Source of the DNA: Thermoactinomyces sp. DSM 45892
Lineage (GTDB): Bacteria; Bacillota; Bacilli; Thermoactinomycetales; Thermoactinomycetaceae
Reading direction: 5' to 3'
Assembly: GCF_900107305.1 (NCBI RefSeq)
Contig: NZ_FNPL01000014.1
Location: forward strand, 1 to 64,000
Length of the DNA: 64,000 bases
The notes under the pieces were generated by a model. It saw only the letters and a list, made by a program, of their open reading frames with translations, was not told the DNA's origin and ran no database searches. Numbering within the stretch: position 1 is the stretch's first letter; each line of letters opens with the position of its first letter. The position numbers were made by a program, and so were the translations under genes. Positions 38,254 through 45,943 of this stretch are shown in pieces.

Positions 38254-38504
38254 GTGGACTTTTCAGGATGTCCCTAGATAATGATCTTAGGATCATTTAG
38301 GGAAATTCTCATCTCTCCTGTAGCTTTGACTACTTACTAAGTCTGTTTCCCTAGTTCTTGCTTGTGCTTCTAACCCGCAGGCTGTTCCCTTTTGGTAACC
38401 CATGCTGGATATAGCAGTTCCAGGCAGCCCATGGACCGGAGTGAGTTCTCATAGGCGAGGGTGATTGATCAGCAAGTACACTAGGGATGTCCTGAAGAGT
38501 CCAC
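38254..38504 (+). ncRNA. Candidate bridge RNA region of the IS110 element
   Basis: Non-coding stretch just upstream of the IS110 transposase, where IS110-family elements are known to encode a bridge RNA. The two ends (38254-38277 and 38481-38504) are complementary over 24 positions with three G-U pairs. Within lie a hairpin TCCCTA[ATGATC/GATCAT]TAGGGA at 38271-38302 and a second with outer stem GGCTG/CAGCC (38380-38429) and inner TGCT/AGCA. The loops would be the candidate target- and donor-binding loops. RNA boundaries and guide bases are not determined. Confidence 0.5.
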
Positions 38505-38537
38505 TTTCCCTGATCCCATATGAAAGGAGGATTCCCT

Positions 38538-39770
38538 TTGAAACTCTATGTCGGAATCGATGTAAGCTCAAAAGATATGAAAGCCTGCTTGATGAATCAA
38601 GATGGAGCGTCGCTCCATCAACTTTCAGTAGATAATAACTTCCACGGAGCATCCTACCTTCGAGATCAGATTGTCACTGTGTATGACAACGGAGATTTCC
38701 AATCCATTCAAATTGGTTTGGAGGCCACTTCCTTCTACAGCTGGCATCCCGCCATGTTCTTTCACGAAGATCAAGCTCTACAAGCTAGGAGCACAAAGGT
38801 CTTTACGATTAATCCGAAACTCATTCGTAAGTTCAAAGAGGCTTACGTAGACTTGGATAAGAACGATCAGGTAGATGCCTGGTTAATCGCAGATCGGTTA
38901 CGCTTTGGCAGATTACCAGTAACGGTAGTATTACAAGAACAATACGTTGCCTTGCAACGGTTGACCCGTATGAGATATCATCTGGTGAAAACTCTGGTTC
39001 GTGAGAAGCAAATCTTTCTCCAACATCTGTCTTACAAATGCAGTTCATTTACTACAGAAGTAGAAACTTCCTCAGTATATGGCGTCGCCATATTGGACTT
39101 GCTACTGGAGAAACTCACCCTCGAAGAAATCAGCTCTATGGAGCTAGAAATGCTAGCTAATTTCCTCAGGGAGAAAAGCAAAAACCGTTATCCTGACCCA
39201 GAATGTGTAGCAAAGTCGATTCAAAGAGCAGCACGCTCTTCTTACCGTCTTGCGAAGTGTGTAGAGGACTCTATCGATCTCTTACTACATACTTCGATTG
39301 AATCGATTCGTAGTATTAAAACTCAGATTAAGCAATTGGATAAAGCAATCAAAAAGCTATTGGATGTGATACCCAACACACTTCAAACGATCCCGGGGAT
39401 TGGTCCTGTATTTTGCGCTGGAATCCTTGCTGAAATTGGCGATATCAGTCGCTTTGAAAATCAAGCTTCGCTTGCTAAATATGCAGGGCTTTCATGGAAA
39501 AAGCATCAATCTGGTTCCTTCCAAGCGGAGGAAACGAACTTGATACGCACAGGGAATCGTTATTTGCGTTATTACCTTGTTGAGGCTGCTAACTCGGTAC
39601 AGCGTAATGAATCTGAATACCGTGCGTACTACCAGAAAAAATACCAAGAAGTCCCGAAACATAAACACAAAAGAGCACTCGTCCTAACGGCAAGAAAATT
39701 AGTGCGTTTGGTTGATGCGCTGCTACGCAACAACCAGATTTACATGCCAGGAAGGATGGTGAATAGATGA
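38538..39770 (+). CDS. IS110-family transposase
   Basis: About 410 residues from TTG 38538, 8 nt after AAGGAGG; an ATG at 38520 lies before that site and is unlikely. The N-terminal RuvC-like DEDD domain shows YVGIDVSS (Asp), GLEATS (Glu) and DKNDQVDAWLIADRL (Asp, Asp). A coiled middle is followed by the Transposase_20 domain with IPGIGPVFCAGILAEIGD and KHQSGSFQAEET, which holds the candidate catalytic Ser. Intact, so the element may be active. The left end is at or before ~38250, the right end after 39770; exact ends are not visible because IS110 elements lack inverted termini. Confidence 0.93.
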   Translation: MKLYVGIDVSSKDMKACLMNQDGASLHQLSVDNNFHGASYLRDQIVTVYDNGDFQSIQIGLEATSFYSWHPAMFFHEDQALQARSTKVFTINPKLIRKFKEAYVDLDKNDQVDAWLIADRLRFGRLPVTVVLQEQYVALQRLTRMRYHLVKTLVREKQIFLQHLSYKCSSFTTEVETSSVYGVAILDLLLEKLTLEEISSMELEMLANFLREKSKNRYPDPECVAKSIQRAARSSYRLAKCVEDSIDLLLHTSIESIRSIKTQIKQLDKAIKKLLDVIPNTLQTIPGIGPVFCAGILAEIGDISRFENQASLAKYAGLSWKKHQSGSFQAEETNLIRTGNRYLRYYLVEAANSVQRNESEYRAYYQKKYQEVPKHKHKRALVLTARKLVRLVDALLRNNQIYMPGRMVNR

Positions 39771-40226
39771 GAGTCTAAACTCATCTAAATCCTTCTTATT
39801 AATTCCAGTAAATGGAAATTAAATTACTGGATCTCTTTAGTGATGTCTTCTTTAGAGAAAATAGGTTTAGTAATTTCCAATTCTCTAGTTTTACTGGCTT
39901 GACATATTACCGCAGGACTTATTCCTCCTAAAAAAATCTTGATTAGTCAGATTTATTGAAAAAAATAAAAAATCATGAACCTCAACATATTTAGGAGTCC
40001 ATGTAATCGCATACGAATCATTTCTCCTAGAGTAATTTATGATGGTGAAAAAGGAAATAAACCTATTACTCCATAAAAAGAGGATACATATGTAGAAATC
40101 CCTCATATGCATCCTCTCCCTAATTTAGATATTCCTATGTAGAATCATTACAACAGGTGCAAATATATATTCGCGATAGAACAAACCACTATTGGCGGTT
40201 CATCTAACTAGATTGTCCCTCATCCA
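39771..40226. other. Non-coding stretch between IS110 and ytoI
   Basis: 456 nt. Hairpin GATGAG/CTCATC at the transposase stop (39766-39785); inverted repeat CCAGTAA / TTACTGG (39805-39811 and 39824-39830), possibly near the right end of the element. The ytoI terminator is at 40080-40116. An open frame of 73 codons on the minus strand has no convincing ribosome site and runs through the terminator, so I do not call it. Confidence 0.4.
40080..40116 (-). terminator. Terminator after ytoI
   Basis: GAGGATGCATATG / CATATGTATCCTC (one mismatch) followed on the minus strand by TTTTTAT. Confidence 0.75.
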
Positions 40227-41537
40227 CTACTTCTCAATCATCTGAGCCGTAATCAGCGCCTTCCCCACCACCTGATGGTCCGTCAACACCTCTACATCTA
40301 ACTTCGCCTGATTCCTACCTAACTCTAAAATCTTCGGCACAATCTCAATCATCGTTTCCAATTGAACCGGCTTTAACGTATATAAAGTAAAGTTTTGGAT
40401 CACTAAATCCTCTCGATGATATTTTCGAAGCAGACGTAGACAAGTTTCGGTCATCAGGGTCGTTAAAACACCTGTGCTTAAGATACCGAGCGAATCGGTC
40501 ATCTGGGGACTAATCTTACCACGTAAGACGGGTGTCCCTTCTTTCGTGACTTCTTGGAATCCCCGTGTCGATAGCTCATGAACCGTTTCACCTATTTGAG
40601 GCTGTTTTTGCATGGTTTGTAGGGATTCGATCACATCTTGTCTACTGACGATTCCGAGTAGCCGTTTCTGTTCATCGACCACCGGTAACAGTTCAATCCC
40701 TTCCCAAACCATCTCATGAGCAGCGGCGGCTAATGAGGTATGCGGATGGACATAGACTGGATTACGCGTCATAGCCTTTTCGATTCGATCGGAGGCAGAG
40801 AGACCGATTACATCTTTAGCTGTAACCATTCCGACAATTCTACCTGTTTCCTCTACCACCGGGAATTTACTATGTGAGGTTTCTCTCACCAGTTGATGAA
40901 ATGTATCCACCGAATCTATCGGCCCTAATGTAATAGGCTCTTCGTGAGTCGCTAGGAGATCCTCTACTAGTAAAATCTCTTTTTTAATTAATCGGTCATA
41001 GATTGCACGATTAATCAAGCTCGCTACGGTAAACGTATCATAACTACTTGAGATGACTGGCAATTGGTAAAAATCCGCCATCTGCTTTACTTCCTCTGTC
41101 GCATCAAACCCCCCCGTAATCAGTACAGCCGCACCGTATTCCAACGAAACTTGGTGAACACGATCACGGTTTCCTACAATTAATAGATTCCCTGGACCTA
41201 CATAGCGAAGAAGTGCTTCTAGTTTCATCGCTCCAATCACAAATTTCGTTAACGTCTTATGAAGCCCCTCTTTCCCGCCAAGAACCGCTCCATCTACGAT
41301 ATTTACCACTTCAGCAAATGTAATCTTCTCAATCTCGGAACGTTGCTTTTTCTCGATCCTCACCGTTCCTACACGCTCAATCGTATTCACAATTCCTCTC
41401 GTTTCAGCATCTTTAATCGCCCGATAGGCAGTCCCATCACTTACTCCGAGATTCTTTGCGATTTGGCGCACCGAAATCTTATGGCCAATCTCCAATTGCT
41501 CTATGTACGCTATAATTTGTTCATGTTTGGTAGTCAA
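40227..41537 (-). CDS. ytoI: YtoI: HTH-DRTGG-CBS-hotdog regulator-like protein
   Basis: About 436 residues. An N-terminal winged helix (~1-60: ISVRQIAKNLGVSDGTAYRAI) is followed by a DRTGG domain (~75-175), a CBS pair (~190-310: FPVVEETGRIVGMV, LLPVVDEQKRLLGIV) and a C-terminal MaoC/hotdog-type domain (~330-436). This is the composition of Bacillus YtoI. CBS domains usually bind adenine nucleotides; targets are unknown. I use the TTG at 41537 (LTTKHEQ) with GAAGGG upstream because it matches relatives; an ATG at 41585 is open but not family-like. Normally next to ytpI. Confidence 0.88.
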   Translation of the reverse strand: MTTKHEQIIAYIEQLEIGHKISVRQIAKNLGVSDGTAYRAIKDAETRGIVNTIERVGTVRIEKKQRSEIEKITFAEVVNIVDGAVLGGKEGLHKTLTKFVIGAMKLEALLRYVGPGNLLIVGNRDRVHQVSLEYGAAVLITGGFDATEEVKQMADFYQLPVISSSYDTFTVASLINRAIYDRLIKKEILLVEDLLATHEEPITLGPIDSVDTFHQLVRETSHSKFPVVEETGRIVGMVTAKDVIGLSASDRIEKAMTRNPVYVHPHTSLAAAAHEMVWEGIELLPVVDEQKRLLGIVSRQDVIESLQTMQKQPQIGETVHELSTRGFQEVTKEGTPVLRGKISPQMTDSLGILSTGVLTTLMTETCLRLLRKYHREDLVIQNFTLYTLKPVQLETMIEIVPKILELGRNQAKLDVEVLTDHQVVGKALITAQMIEK

Positions 41538-41615
41538 CCCAAACCCTTCTTTCTCCGCATCTATTATCTTTATTATACACGACAAAAACGGAGATTCCTA
41601 AATTTGTATGCGCAA

Positions 41616-41646
41616 AGAAAAAAACGCCAACCGAATCGATTAGCGT
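41616..41646 (-). terminator. Terminator after the putative glycosyltransferase
   Basis: Stem ACGCTAA / TTGGCGT (one G-T pair) followed by TTTTTTT on the minus strand. Confidence 0.7.
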
Positions 41647-41679
41647 CTATCATGTGTAAAGAAGGTTCCTTATATCTAC

Positions 41680-42477
41680 TTACAACGTAATATTTACAAG
41701 ATGGGTCCCTGTTTTTTTATAAAACATTGGTGTGAAATGAGTAGGAATTCGATCTTTAGGAAATGGGTTGAAATAATGACCGGCTGTGGCTGCATCCAGA
41801 CCAGAATGAAATAAATCACAAAATGTGGCTTCGTGTTTGCTCAAAATCCACAACTCTTGAGCTATATAAGGATGCGTTGGACATACAGAAGGAATATCAG
41901 TCGTTAATTCTTTTATATAATGGCTATGAACCCACCAAAAATTCCCTGCAAAGGCCACTGCTCTTGGTGTGTATTGAAGACTACAGACATCTACTTTTTC
42001 CAGACATTCTAGGGCCAAGGGATGATGATCGATTAAGAGAGTTTCTAACAGATTTCGCCAATCCGCCACATTTGATTCTGTTACTTGACCGTGGTGTCTT
42101 ACACCCTTTGTATGAATATATAAAACTCGTACGTCCTGTTTATTTACAGTACTATATTCGTGCAACCACAGTAGAGTCGATTTCTCGTATTCATCCGAGT
42201 CCGGTTTAATGACATATTGAAGGGTATCGTCATATTGGTCTATTCCTAACCATGTTAGTTCCGCTTCAATTCGGCTAGTATCATGAATCTGATTCGTAAC
42301 GATGTTTAAGAAAATAGCATCAAGCTTTTGATATAGACCGGAAGAGTTTAGCCGTTTAAGCTGACTGTCCACTATTTGTGCCCAATTATTCACGGTCCAT
42401 GCGTGTATAAAGCAAACAGTAGAATGTTTAGGAAAGTCTACTAATCTATTAGATAGCCTTATAGACAATCCTATCAC
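41680..42477 (-). CDS. Putative glycosyltransferase-like protein
   Basis: 265 residues. Not confidently placed. It has VCFIHAW near the N-terminus, then YIHTKGVRHHG (~122-132) and AFAGNFWWVHSHYI (~175-188). HTKG together with a GNxWW motif occurs in rhamnan/capsule-type glycosyltransferases and related domains. No signal peptide or membrane segment is seen. Own terminator. Together with nearby methyltransferases it could modify a cell- or spore-surface glycan, perhaps the collagen-like protein (inference). The ribosome site is not evident, and the first ATG may not be the real start. Confidence 0.6.
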   Translation of the reverse strand: MIGLSIRLSNRLVDFPKHSTVCFIHAWTVNNWAQIVDSQLKRLNSSGLYQKLDAIFLNIVTNQIHDTSRIEAELTWLGIDQYDDTLQYVIKPDSDEYEKSTLLWLHEYSTVNKQDVRVLYIHTKGVRHHGQVTESNVADWRNLLETLLIDHHPLALECLEKVDVCSLQYTPRAVAFAGNFWWVHSHYIKELTTDIPSVCPTHPYIAQELWILSKHEATFCDLFHSGLDAATAGHYFNPFPKDRIPTHFTPMFYKKTGTHLVNITL

Positions 42478-42709
42478 CCTCTTTTATTTTATTCCCCTGC
42501 TCTCTATATCTATGTTTGCTAGTTTCATAATGTTCTAGATTTGAAATAAAAAGGCACCATTCATTCTGTTACGTGATCTCATTACTCTATTTTTCATATT
42601 TTCTATCTTTTATAGACAGCCGTTGTAACGGGCATGCATTAAAATGAATTAATATAAAGAGTATTCATTGTTCTCTACCACCATTCTATTCGAAAGGAAG
42701 TTGAGATAA

Positions 42710-43300
42710 TTGAATATTCCAATCGAGATTCAACATATCCCAACCGCTTGGAGAGGACACGAATCCTTTGCTATATGGCTAGTACAACGACTACAAGCTA
42801 AGATTACGGTAGATTTAGGCGTTGATTCCGGATTTTCTACATTCTCGTTCGCAACCCCCCACATAGGGACTGTTTATGGTATTGATCACTTTCAAGGAGA
42901 TGGGCATGCAGGTTATCGAAACACCTATGATTTCGTAATGGGCACCAAAGATATTTTGAAGAAAAAATATGGCCTAGATAATATCCAATTCATACAAGGA
43001 GATTTCACAGAGGTCTCGAAAACATGGACCCAACCAATCGATATACTTCACATAGATGGCTTTCATTCATATGATAGTACTAAAGTAGACTTCCTAAATT
43101 GGTTGCCTCACCTACAAGAAAACGGGGTCTTGTTGATGCACGATGTAACTTCTTTCCCATCCGTTAAGCAAGTCTATGATGAATCCAACTTGTATCGTTG
43201 CTACTTTTCGCATTCGGCTGGATTAGGAATCTTATCTAGGAATAAAGCAATCATTGAAGAAATTGCAAGTTTATATCATTTGACATTTGAAAGTGCTTAA
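42710..43300 (+). CDS. Class I SAM-dependent methyltransferase
   Basis: 196 residues from TTG 42710, AAAGGAAG 9 nt upstream. Rossmann methyltransferase of the Methyltransf_24 kind: motif I VDLGVDSGFSTFSFA (~34-48), acidic VYGIDHFQG (~55), QGDFTEV and DILHIDGFHSYDSTKVDF (~110-127), GVLLMHDVTSF. Enzymes of this class often methylate sugars. Transcript ends at the shared hairpin at 43337-43384. Substrate unknown. Confidence 0.85.
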   Translation: MNIPIEIQHIPTAWRGHESFAIWLVQRLQAKITVDLGVDSGFSTFSFATPHIGTVYGIDHFQGDGHAGYRNTYDFVMGTKDILKKKYGLDNIQFIQGDFTEVSKTWTQPIDILHIDGFHSYDSTKVDFLNWLPHLQENGVLLMHDVTSFPSVKQVYDESNLYRCYFSHSAGLGILSRNKAIIEEIASLYHLTFESA

Positions 43301-43336
43301 ACCATATAAACAAAAAGTAACTTGACCTTTTCATAT

Positions 43337-43384
43337 AAAAAACTGTAGGCCGTGTCTTTTCCAAGACGAGTCTACAGTTTTTTA
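43337..43384. terminator. Bidirectional terminator
   Basis: AAAAACTGTAG / CTACAGTTTTTT with an inner hairpin (GTCTT/AAGAC). Between the plus-strand methyltransferase and the minus-strand small membrane protein. Confidence 0.85.
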
Positions 43385-43419
43385 TAGATATGTATATATA
43401 AACAGAAGCCATTGCTAGA

Positions 43420-43710
43420 TTAGCGTCCATCATAAAAAGATCTTTGCATTCTCTTCTGCTCATGATAATATTCCTGTTCTTTATTCATCCATTCTAACCT
43501 TTTTCTGTATTCCTTTTCGATCTCCATTTTCTTACGAAAACCCTTCCATTCCTGCTTATATGCCATCAGAACTAACAAAGCCAAAGCACCCCACATCCCC
43601 AAGAAACATAACTGTTTCAGTTCAGACGCCTGTTTGGACATATTGGCTATAAAGACTATGCACATCGTCAAAGTAACCGATATTTTGATTCCAACCCAAC
43701 GCATCGTCAT
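43420..43710 (-). CDS. Small membrane protein with charged tail
   Basis: 96 residues, strong GAGGAGGGG before the ATG. Two hydrophobic segments (~5-24 and ~32-51) and then a long charged helical tail rich in Lys, Glu, Arg and Tyr (~52-96, e.g. KKMEIEKEYRKRLEW). Looks like a membrane-anchored coiled-coil. Not recognised. Stands alone, with the bidirectional terminator behind it. Confidence 0.6.
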   Translation of the reverse strand: MTMRWVGIKISVTLTMCIVFIANMSKQASELKQLCFLGMWGALALLVLMAYKQEWKGFRKKMEIEKEYRKRLEWMNKEQEYYHEQKRMQRSFYDGR

Positions 43711-43849
43711 ATAAACCCCTCCTCTGCTTCTTCTTTATACTATATGTCCAAGCTTCTAGATCATGACATAACAAAGAGAGATGGATTTAGCCCATCTCGT
43801 AGCTAACACTTTTTCAACTAGAACATATTTATCCATCAGATAACACCCG

Positions 43850-44500
43850 TTAGTAAGATAGATGTCCAGTAGTATACCTGTATGGTGCACTCCTAGCCTT
43901 TTTCTCAACAACCAAAGTAGAATCGTAATAAGTAAGGGAGCCGACAGAAGTAGTTAAATAATCTACATTTGATGGCTTCTGATGCCATCCATTTAAGGAA
44001 TCGATTATATTTTTAGAATACTCTATAAAACTATTACTGTTACGTAAACCGCCACCCGCTTCACTCCAGTAACTTGTATGAAGATCTTCTACAAGATACA
44101 CACCGTTCTCTGCAAGGATAGGAAACAATTCCTCAAACGTTACCTTCTGTTGGTGCACATAATGACCACCGTCATCGATTATAATATCGAATTGAGGAAG
44201 TCCAGGAATGGTTCGTTTCCAAAATTCCCTATCACCTTGATCACCAATAATGATTTTGATTTGCTCTTCTTCAATACATTTACATTTAGGATTAATATCT
44301 AATCCATATATGGTTGCTTGTGGGCCGAAATAATCTTTCCACATTTGAAGTGAACCACCATGAAACACACCAATCTCTAAAACATTTACCTTCTGATTAA
44401 CAAAGCGCCCAAAATGGTTCTCATATATATCGAAATAATGAACCCACTTATCAATTAAACGTTTGTCATTTGAATCAAAGTACTCTCTTAATCGCCCCAT
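43850..44500 (-). CDS. Class I SAM-dependent methyltransferase (CmcI/TylF-like)
   Basis: 216 residues from ATG 44500, with GGAGGGG 6 nt upstream; the frame is open 135 nt further upstream without support. Motif I NVLEIGVFHGGSLQMWKD (~38-55), motif II IYGLDINPKC, then FDIIIDDGGHYVHQQ (~108-122) and GVYLVEDLHTSYW. This resembles cephalosporin-hydroxylase/macrocin O-methyltransferase type enzymes, often acting on sugars, with Asp-Asp metal residues. Substrate is unknown; possibly linked to the other surface-glycan-like genes nearby. Confidence 0.85.
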   Translation of the reverse strand: MGRLREYFDSNDKRLIDKWVHYFDIYENHFGRFVNQKVNVLEIGVFHGGSLQMWKDYFGPQATIYGLDINPKCKCIEEEQIKIIIGDQGDREFWKRTIPGLPQFDIIIDDGGHYVHQQKVTFEELFPILAENGVYLVEDLHTSYWSEAGGGLRNSNSFIEYSKNIIDSLNGWHQKPSNVDYLTTSVGSLTYYDSTLVVEKKARSAPYRYTTGHLSY

Positions 44501-44636
44501 ATTGTCCCCTCCAATAGCGATAATATCGATCTTCATTAGTCTATGAAAATAAAATAAAAAGATTCGCCAAGATTTCTTCGTTCCAATACATCTTGCCTTT
44601 GAACAAAATGATGATCGCAGCGATGTTAGGAGCACA

Positions 44637-44682
44637 AAAAACAGTTAAACCCTGCTCTAGAAGAAAGGTTCTAACTGTTTTG
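44637..44682 (-). terminator. Terminator after ytkL
   Basis: Long stem AAAACAGTTA..AACC / GGTT..TAACTGTTTT followed by TTTTTG on the minus strand, immediately after the stop. Confidence 0.85.
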
Positions 44683-44685
44683 ATC

Positions 44686-45378
44686 TTACAAATTCATCGA
44701 TTCTTGAGGCTCTAAGACAACTCCTGATAAGCCTTTTTCCTGTAAGTCTCTCACAAACTTTTTCCCATCCTGCTTGATCGGCGGAAACGTATTATAATGA
44801 ATCGGAATATATTGATCCGCCCTGATCCACTCAGCTGCAAGCAGAGCTTCTTCTGGACCCATGGTAAAATTCCCCCCGATTGGGAGGAGAGCGAGATCTA
44901 TTTTTTGTCCTATCCCAATCAGTTTCATATCCGAGAATAAGGAAGTATCTCCAGCATGATAGATGGTCCGATCACCTAACGTAAGTAGAATACCACCCGG
45001 CTGGCCCATATAGATCATTTGATTTGTCTCTGGATCTACAAAACTACTCCCGTGGATGGCATTTGTATACATAACTCTTCCAAACGGAAAATCATATGCC
45101 CCCCCAATCCCCATTCCATGAGTCTGGGCAACGCCTTTTCCCTCTAGATAGAGAGCTAGTTCATAGGGGGCAATTACCAAAGCATTATATTTCTGTGCTA
45201 ATGCGATTGTATCTCCTACATGGTCATTATGGCCGTGTGTGAGTAAAATCACGTCCGCTTTTTGATCCTCAGCCTGCACCGTAGCGGCCGGATTCCCAGT
45301 AAGAAACGGATCAATCCAAAAGTGGAGTCCTTGGTGGACGATTTCAACCGCCGCATGTCCGTGAAATGTGATTTTCAA
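44686..45378 (-). CDS. ytkL: Metal-dependent hydrolase YtkL (UPF0173)
   Basis: About 230 residues of the metallo-beta-lactamase fold. LTHGHNDHVGDT (~50-61) provides the zinc ligands; AIHGSSF, YHAGDTSLFSD and IPIHYNTFP supply the others. UPF0173 proteins are widely conserved hydrolases of unknown substrate. I prefer TTG 45378 (MKITFHGH), 8 nt after GGGGGAG; the GTG at 45387 overlaps that site. Follows yheA by 27 nt, so probably co-transcribed. Confidence 0.9.
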   Translation of the reverse strand: MKITFHGHAAVEIVHQGLHFWIDPFLTGNPAATVQAEDQKADVILLTHGHNDHVGDTIALAQKYNALVIAPYELALYLEGKGVAQTHGMGIGGAYDFPFGRVMYTNAIHGSSFVDPETNQMIYMGQPGGILLTLGDRTIYHAGDTSLFSDMKLIGIGQKIDLALLPIGGNFTMGPEEALLAAEWIRADQYIPIHYNTFPPIKQDGKKFVRDLQEKGLSGVVLEPQESMNL

Positions 45379-45405
45379 TGCTCTCACTCCCCCTTGTGGA
45401 CTACC

Positions 45406-45750
45406 CTAAGAAAAATTCATGATCTCTTGGACTGGCTCCGCCATAATCTTCTGGATATCACTCAGCAAGATGCTAAACCGTTCTTCCTCTTTTAAATATT
45501 GCATAAGAACAGGAATTTCTTGGATAGCTGTAGTGGTTTTCTCTGCCCTCTCTTTCAATTCGTCCGTTACCTCCATTCCTTGCATACGAACCCTCTGCAA
45601 GTCGATATGTAATCGGTGATAGCCCTCCAACATCTCTTTATAGCTTTCATTCGCCTCAATTTCGCCTTTTAGCTTTTTCATCTCTAGAAATACCTCTGAT
45701 TCCTTTAGCGAACGAACCAGTTCATGTGCCAAATCGTATGGATTGCTCAT
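45406..45750 (-). CDS. yheA: YlbF/YheA family protein
   Basis: About 114 residues, almost all helix, with the family pattern ANESYKEMLEGYHRLHIDLQ (~35-54). The YlbF/YmcA/YheA family includes partners of RNase Y and competence/sporulation factors; YheA itself has no known function. Length and C-terminus (IMAEPVQEIMNF) resemble YheA most. ATG 45750 is 8 nt after AAGGA. Directly upstream and divergent lies the YheC/YheD-type operon, as in the Bacillus yhe region. Confidence 0.82.
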   Translation of the reverse strand: MSNPYDLAHELVRSLKESEVFLEMKKLKGEIEANESYKEMLEGYHRLHIDLQRVRMQGMEVTDELKERAEKTTTAIQEIPVLMQYLKEEERFSILLSDIQKIMAEPVQEIMNFS

Positions 45751-45882
45751 CTTCATCTTCCTTTCATTTTCAAAAAACTTCCATAGTTATTTTATCACCT
45801 GAAAGCTGTAGATAGAAGTATTATAAATGATCTCTTTAAGAAAAAGCACCTACTCATGGGGTTAGTCAAGCCCTTTTTCCGC

Positions 45883-45910
45883 ACCCTCTTATACTTGCCC
45901 ACATAGATTG
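45883..45910 (+). promoter_or_regulatory. Possible sigma-K promoter of the ATP-grasp operon
   Basis: AC - 17 nt - CATAGATTG against the sigma-K consensus AC-N17-CATANNNTA: eight of nine fixed positions. Located ~35 nt upstream of the first ATP-grasp start. Consistent with late mother-cell expression but not proof. Confidence 0.35.
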
Positions 45911-45943
45911 CAGTAGTGATTTTTCTGGCGGAAGGGGATTGTC

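Noticed and set aside
39891-40112. 73-codon minus-strand frame between IS110 and ytoI
   Set aside because: It begins inside the ytoI terminator hairpin, has no ribosome site and is composed mainly of Ile/Phe/Tyr/Asn as expected from AT-rich non-coding DNA.
41823-42209. 128-codon plus-strand frame opposite the putative glycosyltransferase
   Set aside because: No ribosome site, and the minus-strand gene has its own terminator and conserved motifs.
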